Below, piece by piece: positions 47,593 through 54,858 of a DNA stretch of 54,858 nt. The stretch lies in contig JACQOV010000013.1 in assembly GCA_016202395.1 (NCBI GenBank), positions 1 through 54,858 of the forward strand, given 5' to 3'. Position 1 is the first letter of the stretch; every line of letters begins with the position of its first letter. Source of the DNA: Deltaproteobacteria bacterium. Its GTDB lineage: Bacteria > JACQOV01. The notes beneath the pieces were generated by a model, which was not told where the DNA came from, made no database searches, and saw only the letters and a program-made list of their open reading frames with translations. A program made the position numbers and the translations under genes.

Positions 47593-48189
47593 ATGTTTAC
47601 AGGGTTAGTGGAAAGCAGGGGGAAGATTATCTCTTCCAAGAGGGGTGGAAAGTCGGCGGAGATTGAAATCGAGGGCGGGGGAAGGTCCGCTCGTTGGGTT
47701 CCTGGAGCCAGTGTGGCAGTCAATGGAGTTTGCCTCACGGTCGTTGAGTCGAGAGGGAGGCGATTCCGAACACAGGTTGGACCTGTGACTTTTCAAGACA
47801 CCAATTTGGGGGAGCTGCGGGTTGGGAATTGCGTCAATCTGGAGAGGCCCGTTACGTGGGGTAAGGAGTTGGGAGGACATTGGGTTCAGGGGCATGTAGA
47901 TGGAGTTGGGATTGTTCGTTCTTTGAGAAAAGAGGGGGAGGCATGGCGATTAGAAGTGGGATTGCCTGTGGGGCTTCGTCGTTACTGTGTCCAGAAGGGG
48001 TCGATCGCAGTGGATGGGATCAGTTTAACCATTGCGGAGACTTATTCCGATGGCGTTTCATTGATGATCATTCCTTATACCTGGGAGAAAACGAATTTAC
48101 AGAGTCGGAAGAGAGGGGATCGGTTAAACATTGAGGTCGATATTCTTGCAAAATATGTGGAAGGTTTAGTAGGCCAGAAAGAGGGTTAA
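47593..48189 (+). CDS. ribE: Riboflavin synthase alpha chain
   Basis: MFTGLVESRGKI; duplicated lumazine-binding domains. Confidence 0.95.
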   Translation: MFTGLVESRGKIISSKRGGKSAEIEIEGGGRSARWVPGASVAVNGVCLTVVESRGRRFRTQVGPVTFQDTNLGELRVGNCVNLERPVTWGKELGGHWVQGHVDGVGIVRSLRKEGEAWRLEVGLPVGLRRYCVQKGSIAVDGISLTIAETYSDGVSLMIIPYTWEKTNLQSRKRGDRLNIEVDILAKYVEGLVGQKEG

Positions 48190-48192
48190 ACA

Positions 48193-49413
48193 ATGTCAAC
48201 TCATACTGTTGAAGAAGCTATAGAAGATATTCGCGCCGGAAAGATGGTGATACTGGTGGACGATGAAGATCGGGAAAACGAAGGGGATCTCACCATGGCG
48301 GCCGAAAAAGTGACGCCGGAAGCGATCAACTTTATGGCAAAGTACGGTCGAGGGCTCATCTGTTTGACCTTGACGGAAGCTGAGGCGGAGCGGTTGAAAC
48401 TCTCGATGATGGTCCCTGAGAATAGCGCCCCTTTAGGGACTGCTTTTACGGTTTCGATTGATGCCAAAACAGGGGTCAGCACTGGGATTTCAGCCCAAGA
48501 TCGCGCCCAAACCATTTTGTTGGCCGTCGATCCTGCCTCCAAGCCCGAGCAATTTACGCGTCCTGGGCATGTCTTTCCTCTTCGCGCGCGAAAAGGGGGG
48601 GTCCTTGTCCGGAGTGGACAAACGGAGGGATCGGTTGATCTGGCTCGATTGGCGGGGCTCCGTCCTACGGGGGTAATCTGTGAGGTGATGCGAGAGGATG
48701 GTGCGATGGCTCGGATGGAGGATCTTAAAAAATTCTCTAAACAGCACGACGTCAAGATTATCACGATTGCGGATCTGATTAAGTATCGGCTTTACAAGGA
48801 GCGTTTAATTCATCGAGTGGCTCAAACGGTCCTTCCTACCCCGTATGGGGATTTTACGGCCTATGCTTATCAAAACGAGGTCGATTCTTCGACCCACGTG
48901 GCGTTGGTTCGCGGCAAGGTGGATGCGGAGGTTCCCGCGCTGGTTCGTGTTCATTCGGAGTGTTTAACGGGGGATGTTTTTGGATCTCAACGTTGTGATT
49001 GCGGAGCTCAGTTGAGTCGGTCTTTAGAAAGGATCGCTGAGGAGGATTGTGGTGTTTTGATTTATTTGCGGCAGGAAGGGCGTGGGATTGGCCTTCTCAA
49101 CAAACTCCGGGCCTATGCGCTTCAAGACGAGGGGCATGATACGGTGGAGGCCAACGAAAAAATGGGTTTTAAAGCCGATCTGCGCGATTACGGCATTGGG
49201 GCTCAGATCTTGGTCGATGTAGGGGTGCGAAAGATGCGGTTGCTGACGAACAATCCCCGAAAGATTGTGGGGTTGGAAGGGTATGGCATGCAGGTCCTAG
49301 AACGGGTACCGATCGAGATCGATCCGAACCCCAGGAACTTAGCCTACTTGCAAGCTAAGAAGGATAAAATGGGGCATCTGCTCAAACTTCAAAGACAGGT
49401 GGGCAAGACGTGA
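48193..49413 (+). CDS. ribBA: DHBP synthase / GTP cyclohydrolase II
   Basis: [12 protein letters not shown] and [21 protein letters not shown]. Confidence 0.96.
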   Translation: MSTHTVEEAIEDIRAGKMVILVDDEDRENEGDLTMAAEKVTPEAINFMAKYGRGLICLTLTEAEAERLKLSMMVPENSAPLGTAFTVSIDAKTGVSTGISAQDRAQTILLAVDPASKPEQFTRPGHVFPLRARKGGVLVRSGQTEGSVDLARLAGLRPTGVICEVMREDGAMARMEDLKKFSKQHDVKIITIADLIKYRLYKERLIHRVAQTVLPTPYGDFTAYAYQNEVDSSTHVALVRGKVDAEVPALVRVHSECLTGDVFGSQRCDCGAQLSRSLERIAEEDCGVLIYLRQEGRGIGLLNKLRAYALQDEGHDTVEANEKMGFKADLRDYGIGAQILVDVGVRKMRLLTNNPRKIVGLEGYGMQVLERVPIEIDPNPRNLAYLQAKKDKMGHLLKLQRQVGKT

Positions 49414-49901
49414 AGGGAAGCAAACCTCTGGAAGGGGTTAGCGCTCGTGGCATGCGGATTGGGATTGTCGTGAGTCGTTTCAACGGGGAGATTACACAGA
49501 GACTTTTGGATGGAGCACAGCGCACGCTTTTAAAGAAGGGGGCCTCCAAAAAACAGATTATTGTAGTTCCCGTTCCAGGCTGTTTTGAACTTCCCGTTGC
49601 AGCCAAGAGGTTAGGGACTTCGCGTCGACTGGATGCCATCCTCTGTTTGGGGGTATTGATTCGAGGGGAGACCTCTCATTTTGACTGGATTGCTTCGGCG
49701 ATATCAGTTGGATTGGTTCAGGTAGGAGTCGAACTGGGAATTCCCGTTATTTTTGGGGTTTTGACAACCGATACAGAAAAGCAGGCGTTGGAGAGAGCGG
49801 GAGGGAGAAGCGGTCACAAGGGGGTTGATGCCGCTTATGCGGCCATTGAGATGATTCATTGCTTTCGTTCTCTTCGAAAGGGGAGGCGGAGGAGTGGATG
49901 A
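49410..49901 (+). CDS. ribH: 6,7-dimethyl-8-ribityllumazine synthase
   Basis: [44 protein letters not shown]. Confidence 0.95.
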   Translation: MKGSKPLEGVSARGMRIGIVVSRFNGEITQRLLDGAQRTLLKKGASKKQIIVVPVPGCFELPVAAKRLGTSRRLDAILCLGVLIRGETSHFDWIASAISVGLVQVGVELGIPVIFGVLTTDTEKQALERAGGRSGHKGVDAAYAAIEMIHCFRSLRKGRRRSG

Positions 49902-49910
49902 GGGGCATCT

Positions 49911-50330
49911 TTGAAAAAACCATGGCGAGTTAGGGAATGGGCTTTGCAGATTCTGTATCAGAATGAGGTGACTCCGGAAAAAGTGGAGGAGTCGCTGAAA
50001 GCCTTTTGGGAGGGGCATCCCACCTCGGAGGCGGAGAGGGTTTGTGCGGAGGAGTTGGTTCAAGGAGTCACCGAGCATCGGAGGGAGATCGATTCTTTTT
50101 TGGAGGAATACTCCCAAAATTGGTCGTTAGAGCGGATGAGCTGGATCGACCGGAATATTTTGAGGATCGGGTTGTTTGAGCTCTTCTATCGAAAAGAGAC
50201 GCCGGGTCCCATCGTCATTAATGAAGCGATCGAGCTCGGGAAGCGATACGGTTCCTCGGAATCGGGAGCCTTTATCAACGGAATCTTAGATCGATTTTTT
50301 AAGGAGCGATGTGGGGATGTTTCGCATTGA
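49911..50330 (+). CDS. nusB: Transcription antitermination factor NusB
   Basis: RVREWALQILYQNEV...WSLERMSWIDRNILRIGLFEL...VVINEAIELGKRYG-type. Confidence 0.93.
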   Translation: MKKPWRVREWALQILYQNEVTPEKVEESLKAFWEGHPTSEAERVCAEELVQGVTEHRREIDSFLEEYSQNWSLERMSWIDRNILRIGLFELFYRKETPGPIVINEAIELGKRYGSSESGAFINGILDRFFKERCGDVSH

Positions 50331-50877
50331 GATGAGCAATACCTTGGTGGACGAACTCTCTTGCGATCTTTTGATGGTTCCCTTTTATCAAGGGCAAAGG
50401 CCTCCCCGAGGCGATGCCGGTTGGATCGACTGGAGGCTTTACGGTCGGCTTTCCCAGTGGTTGCTCGATGGGAAAGTGGTTGACGATTCTTTTGAATCCA
50501 TCCTTTTAACCTCGGAGGGGAAACTTCAATCTCCATGGATCTTACTCGTAGGGCTTGGAGAGGATAAAAAAATCCCCCCCTTGCAAGGGAAAAGTTGGAT
50601 CGCTCGCATCTTGAAAATTGGGATGCGGTTGCGTGTGGAGTCGCTGGCGATTTCCCTCTCTTTTGCTCAGCAAATTCATCTTCCTGTTCAGGAGATTGGA
50701 GAGGGGATTGTAGAGGCTCTCCAAGAGTCGCAAAGTTTGCCTCTTTCTTTAAAGAATCGGAGACTCGTTCTTGTGGGACATCCCACCCTCCTCAAAGCGG
50801 TTTCAAGCTCTCTGGATCTTTTGCGCTCCGCTTATCCTATGGATGCGGAGGTTGCGCAGTCTCAAGGCTTATCATGA
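50311..50877 (+). CDS. Stand-alone M17 leucyl aminopeptidase N-terminal-like domain
   Basis: DLLMVPFYQGQ...ILLVGLGEDKKI...GEGIVEAL pattern; no catalytic M17 domain follows. Confidence 0.6.
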   Translation: MGMFRIEMSNTLVDELSCDLLMVPFYQGQRPPRGDAGWIDWRLYGRLSQWLLDGKVVDDSFESILLTSEGKLQSPWILLVGLGEDKKIPPLQGKSWIARILKIGMRLRVESLAISLSFAQQIHLPVQEIGEGIVEALQESQSLPLSLKNRRLVLVGHPTLLKAVSSSLDLLRSAYPMDAEVAQSQGLS

Positions 50878-51677
50878 CGGAACTTGCTAAGCGTTTTGTT
50901 ACCGCCAGCGTTTTGATTCCCATGGTGTTGCTCGGAATTTTCTGGGGAGGTCTCCCATTTCTCCTTTTAGTGCTGGCGGCTATTGCTTTAGGGGAAGGGG
51001 AGTTTTTTCGTTTGATGGAGGCTAAGGGGGTTGTTCCTCTTCGGAGGGTTGGAATTCTCTGCGGGATTTCTCTGGGTATCAGCGTTTATTTCAGAGGGGA
51101 TTCCATCGTGGCCACAGGATTTACGGCGGTGATTTTATTATTGATGATCTCCCAACTTCGTCGTAGATCGGTTGAAGGGGCTATCGCAACGATCTCTACA
51201 ACGTTATTGGGGGTTCTTTACGTCGCGTGGCTTTTGAGTCACGCGATTCTGCTTCGCAACAGTGAAAATGGACTCGGCATCTTTTATTTGGTATTGGTGT
51301 TGGCGGCAACCTACCTTGGAGACACAGGAGCTTACTTTGTTGGGAGACAATGGGGCAGACACAAGTTGCTTCCTCTCATCAGCCCTAAAAAGTCTTGGGA
51401 GGGGCTTGTAGGAGGAATTTTCGCCTCCGTCGTCGCGGTGTTTATCGTTCGATGGATCTTTCGTTCCGATATGGGAACGATTTCTTGTGGAATCTTAGGG
51501 GTGTTGTTAAGTGTGGGGGGACTCTTGGGAGATCTTGCGGAATCGTTATTCAAACGGGAGGCTCAGGTGAAAGATTCGGGAGGGCTATTCCCTGGGCACG
51601 GAGGGCTTTTAGACCGGGTGGATAGTCTCCTCTTTACACTTCCCATCGCTTACTACTATATTAAGCTATGCTTGTAG
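50874..51677 (+). CDS. cdsA: Phosphatidate cytidylyltransferase
   Basis: Multi-TM; ESLFKREAQVKDSGGLFPGHGGLLDRVDSLLF signature; start at ATG 50874. Confidence 0.93.
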   Translation: MTELAKRFVTASVLIPMVLLGIFWGGLPFLLLVLAAIALGEGEFFRLMEAKGVVPLRRVGILCGISLGISVYFRGDSIVATGFTAVILLLMISQLRRRSVEGAIATISTTLLGVLYVAWLLSHAILLRNSENGLGIFYLVLVLAATYLGDTGAYFVGRQWGRHKLLPLISPKKSWEGLVGGIFASVVAVFIVRWIFRSDMGTISCGILGVLLSVGGLLGDLAESLFKREAQVKDSGGLFPGHGGLLDRVDSLLFTLPIAYYYIKLCL

Positions 51678-52045
51678 CTCGGTCTATGATCCCTACGGTG
51701 GTGGTGTCGCTCAAATATCTGGAGATGCGCAATTGGGTGGTGGACATCCTCAAAGGGCGTTTTAACAAAATAAAGATGATTGTGGTTCCCTCGATCTCGC
51801 GTCGAGATGTGACGGCGAATTTGAAGCACTGGGATGGGAAGTCCCCTCTGCTGGTGATTATGGATGTTCCCCAGCTGGCTACGGAATCGGATTGGGTGGC
51901 TTGGAGGAGAAGGCTTCCTCAAAAAGCATCCACGTTGTATTTGGGGCCTGCTTCTCCGTTGACTCGTTACGTGGGTTTAGTGGAAGAGGCTTTTATTCAG
52001 TCGGTAGAGTATTTTTTGGACGTGCGAGTGTCGCAAACGCAGTAA
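51668..52045 (+). CDS. Hypothetical protein
   Basis: 125-aa ORF overlapping cdsA, upstream of rpoZ; no recognised motif. Confidence 0.5.
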   Translation: MLVARSMIPTVVVSLKYLEMRNWVVDILKGRFNKIKMIVVPSISRRDVTANLKHWDGKSPLLVIMDVPQLATESDWVAWRRRLPQKASTLYLGPASPLTRYVGLVEEAFIQSVEYFLDVRVSQTQ

Positions 52046-52060
52046 AAAAAGGAGATTTTT

Positions 52061-52273
52061 ATGGCACGCATTACGGTAGAAGATTGCTTAGGGTTTGTTC
52101 CCAATCGTTTTGGTTTAGTGATGGTCGCCGCAAAACGGGTTAAACAAATCATGAGGGGTTCCCGATATTTGATTCCTAACTCGGATGATAATCGTGAAAT
52201 GGTTATGGCTTTGCGAGAGATTGCGGCAAAGAAGGTTCATTTTGTTCTCCCCCCTGAGACGTCACGCGGCTAA
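52061..52273 (+). CDS. rpoZ: RNA polymerase omega subunit
   Basis: MARITVEDCLGFVPNRFGLVMVAAKRVKQI...NREMVMALREIA. Confidence 0.95.
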   Translation: MARITVEDCLGFVPNRFGLVMVAAKRVKQIMRGSRYLIPNSDDNREMVMALREIAAKKVHFVLPPETSRG

Positions 52274-52335
52274 CTCATACAAAATTGTTATTCCTTGTTT
52301 TTTGGGCCTACCTCCGATAGACTTTCCTTCCCCTT

Positions 52336-54486
52336 ATGTTACGACTGGATGATATACTCGAGCGCGTTCAGTCTTATAATCCGCAAGCGGATCTCGATTT
52401 CATTCGCAAAGCCTACGTCTTTTCGGCGAAGTTCCATCAAGGGCAGCTCCGCTCCTCCGGGGAACCGTATCTCATTCATCCGCTCGAAGTCGCGGGGATT
52501 CTCACCTTGCTCCGCCTAGACACCCCTTCGATTGCCACAGGCCTTCTTCACGACACCGTTGAAGACACTCTAACCACGTTGGAGGAGATCCGCTCTTATT
52601 TTGGCGAAGAGGTGGCTGCGCTTGTTGATGGCGTTACTAAGATTAGCAAAATCCAATTTGCCAGCGCTGAAGAGCGACAGGCGGAGAACTTCCGAAAAGT
52701 GTTGTTGGCGATGTCGAAAGATATCCGCGTAATCCTCATTAAGCTTGCCGATCGCTTGCACAATATGCGCACCCTGGAATATCTCGCTTCGGATCGAAGA
52801 GAGGTGATTGCCAAAGAAACGTTAGAGATCTATGCCCCAATCGCCCATCGGTTGGGGATTTCATGGATGCGAGTGGAGCTCGAGGATCTGGCCTTTAAAT
52901 TTTTAAAGCCCGAGAGCTATGCCAAGCTCAAAGAGGGATTGCAGCGTCGCGTGCAAGAGCGAGAGAAATATGTGGAGGAGGTTCGAGCTTTAATTTTACA
53001 AAAACTAAAAGAGTATGGTTTAGAGGCGGAGGTTCAAGGGCGCCCCAAGCATCTCTACGGGGTTTATCGCAAGGTGCAAGCTCAAAATATCTCTGTTGAA
53101 GAATTACACGATCTCATCGCTTTTCGAATTATTGTGGAGACCGTTCGTCAATGCTATGAGGCGCTGGGGATTATTCATATGCTATGGAAGCCCGTTCCTG
53201 GACGATTCAAAGATTACATTGCCATGCCCAAACCGAATTTGTATCAATCGCTTCACACCACCATTATTGGGCCTCAAGGGGAGCGGATTGAGATTCAGAT
53301 TCGGACGCGTCAGATGCATCGGTTGGCCGAAGAAGGGATCGCTGCCCATTGGAAGTATAAAGAGGGGAAGCTCCATGAAGACAAAGATGACAAGGTTTTT
53401 GCCTGGCTCCGCCGTTTGATTGAGTGGCAACAGGATGTCCAAGATCCCTCCGAGTTTCTTGAAACTGTTAAGGTGGATCTTTTTCCAGAGGATGTTTTCA
53501 TCTTCACTCCGAAAGGGGAGGTTCGAGAGCTTCCCCGCGGAGCCACCCCTGTCGATTTTGCTTATGCGGTTCATACCGATATCGGTCACAACTGTGTTGG
53601 AGCAAAAGTCAATGGCAAACTGGTTCCACTTCGCTATGCTCTTCATAATGGGGACACGGTTGAAATTTCCACCAAGTCCGGGCATGGTCCCAGTCGAGAT
53701 TGGTTGAAATTTATTGTGACTTCTCGGGCTCGACACAAGATACGTCAGGAGATCCGTCGACAAGAACAAGAGCGGAGCCGACAACTGGGATTGGAAATTT
53801 TGGAGGCGGAAATCCGAAAACAGGGGCTTCCCCTCAAAGGTCTTTCCGAATCGGAGGAGGCCCAAAAGGTCGCTCAACAGTTGGGTTTCCGAGATGTGGA
53901 TAAGCTTTTAAGCAACGTTGGTTATGGAAAGATTTCTGCGCAGAAGGTGTTAGCCAAATGGATTCCGACTTCCGTTTCAGTTACTGCGCCCAAGACAGGA
54001 AAGTTTTTTCAGCGTTTCTTTAAACGGCCTCCAAGGGGCTCGAAGGAGGGAGTTGTTGTCAAAGGGATCGATGATATTTTAATCCGCTATGCTCAGTGTT
54101 GCAATCCCTTGCCTGGAGAGTCCATTATCGGTTTCATTACCCGTGGGCGAGGGCTTGCGATTCATGCGAGTCAATGCCCTCGGATATTGGAAGGAGATCC
54201 CGAGCGGTGTGTGGAGGTTCAGTGGGATCAAGCCAAACAAGAAGAGCCCCGATCGGTTCGAATTGAGGTGATTTGCGATGACAAACCAGGGATGCTGGCC
54301 AACATCGCCCATTGCATAGCGACCGAAGAAGTGAATATCTCCAATGCAACCTCGCGTCCCACGCGACGTGACAGATCGGTGACCCTCTTTGAGGTTCAGA
54401 TCAAAGACACCTCACAACTTCAGGCTATCTTAAAATCGATTGAGAAACTGGAGGGTGTTGTGAGCGCCAAACGAGCTTCTCACTAA
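52336..54486 (+). CDS. RelA/SpoT (p)ppGpp synthetase/hydrolase
   Basis: HD motif HDTVEDT, RelA synthetase domain, TGS and ACT domains. Confidence 0.96.
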   Translation: MLRLDDILERVQSYNPQADLDFIRKAYVFSAKFHQGQLRSSGEPYLIHPLEVAGILTLLRLDTPSIATGLLHDTVEDTLTTLEEIRSYFGEEVAALVDGVTKISKIQFASAEERQAENFRKVLLAMSKDIRVILIKLADRLHNMRTLEYLASDRREVIAKETLEIYAPIAHRLGISWMRVELEDLAFKFLKPESYAKLKEGLQRRVQEREKYVEEVRALILQKLKEYGLEAEVQGRPKHLYGVYRKVQAQNISVEELHDLIAFRIIVETVRQCYEALGIIHMLWKPVPGRFKDYIAMPKPNLYQSLHTTIIGPQGERIEIQIRTRQMHRLAEEGIAAHWKYKEGKLHEDKDDKVFAWLRRLIEWQQDVQDPSEFLETVKVDLFPEDVFIFTPKGEVRELPRGATPVDFAYAVHTDIGHNCVGAKVNGKLVPLRYALHNGDTVEISTKSGHGPSRDWLKFIVTSRARHKIRQEIRRQEQERSRQLGLEILEAEIRKQGLPLKGLSESEEAQKVAQQLGFRDVDKLLSNVGYGKISAQKVLAKWIPTSVSVTAPKTGKFFQRFFKRPPRGSKEGVVVKGIDDILIRYAQCCNPLPGESIIGFITRGRGLAIHASQCPRILEGDPERCVEVQWDQAKQEEPRSVRIEVICDDKPGMLANIAHCIATEEVNISNATSRPTRRDRSVTLFEVQIKDTSQLQAILKSIEKLEGVVSAKRASH

Positions 54487-54674
54487 GCGGCTTTGAGGAT
54501 GGCTCCGGATTTAATGCAGCGGGTGCAAACTCGGAGGCGTCGCACCCCTCCCTGAAAGTGGATTCGAACCGGTTGAAGATTGGGGAGCCAACGCCGTTTT
54601 GTTTTATTATTAGCGTGACTCACATTGAGCCCCACCCGGGGCTTTTTTTGACAGATTACACAAACCTGCGCCAT
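54483..54674 (-). CDS. rpmB: 50S ribosomal protein L28
   Basis: [38 protein letters not shown]. Confidence 0.96.
   Translation of the reverse strand: MAQVCVICQKKPRVGLNVSHANNKTKRRWLPNLQPVRIHFQGGVRRLRVCTRCIKSGAILKAA
54628..54649 (+). terminator. Rho-independent terminator on + strand, inside the rpmB coding sequence
   Basis: AGCCCC-ACCC-GGGGCT followed by T7; downstream of and codirectional with relA/spoT. Confidence 0.75.
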
Positions 54675-54858
54675 AAATCCTCCATTTTCTGAGCTTTACC
54701 TTGTAACAGATTCTAAGTGTGAGGTCAATAACATGGATTTATCGGTGGGAAAAGTTCATGGGAGTGTTTTTTCTCGCTTCACTCGCAAGATTTTTGACCC
54801 ATCTTATGGGAGGTAGGTCTTTGAACTCGCTAGCATTTCTCGCCTAGCCACTGTAGGC

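Noticed and set aside
1-54858. CRISPR arrays, tRNA or rRNA genes, transposase genes
   Set aside because: None recognised; repeats found are palindromic or REP/MITE-like without spacer periodicity.
54720-54858. Possible structured element at the window end (cccat-ctt-atggg hairpin; ctgtag end versus ctacag start)
   Set aside because: Hairpin is short and the 6-bp terminal match is too weak to claim an element or circularity.

Overview
The window is a bacterial chromosomal segment (deltaproteobacterial-like gene order; taxonomy not established) with an accessory block at about 2.2-39.9 kb and a housekeeping block at about 40-54.7 kb. The accessory block looks like one sigma-54-controlled envelope regulon. 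It has a membrane-bound enhancer-binding protein with an N-terminal PDZ-like region and no receiver domain, and four close matches to the -24/-12 consensus (TGGCAYG-N4-TTGCA). These matches precede the activator itself, a giant YD-repeat/Rhs-like operon, a beta-barrel gene, and an operon encoding two VolA-like lipases, a barrel and a lipoprotein. The Rhs-like system appears to be split. A 1832-aa YD-repeat shell ends in a CTERM-like membrane anchor exactly where the Rhs core should begin. Four separate short genes follow, each with a signal peptide, a near-identical Rhs core start (YFHSDHLGSTAVVS...) and a different C-terminal tip. In the neighbouring 3137-aa protein the same junction is fused in frame (shell, membrane anchor, internal signal-peptide-like segment, core, tip). 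The housekeeping block contains ygfZ-like, DUF177, rpmF, fabD, fabG, acpP, glyA, nrdR, the rib genes, nusB, cdsA, rpoZ, relA/spoT and rpmB. A nested MITE-like element lies between rpmF and fabD, and an intrinsic terminator for relA is embedded in the convergent rpmB coding sequence. All calls come from reading sequence and motifs; no database search was run.
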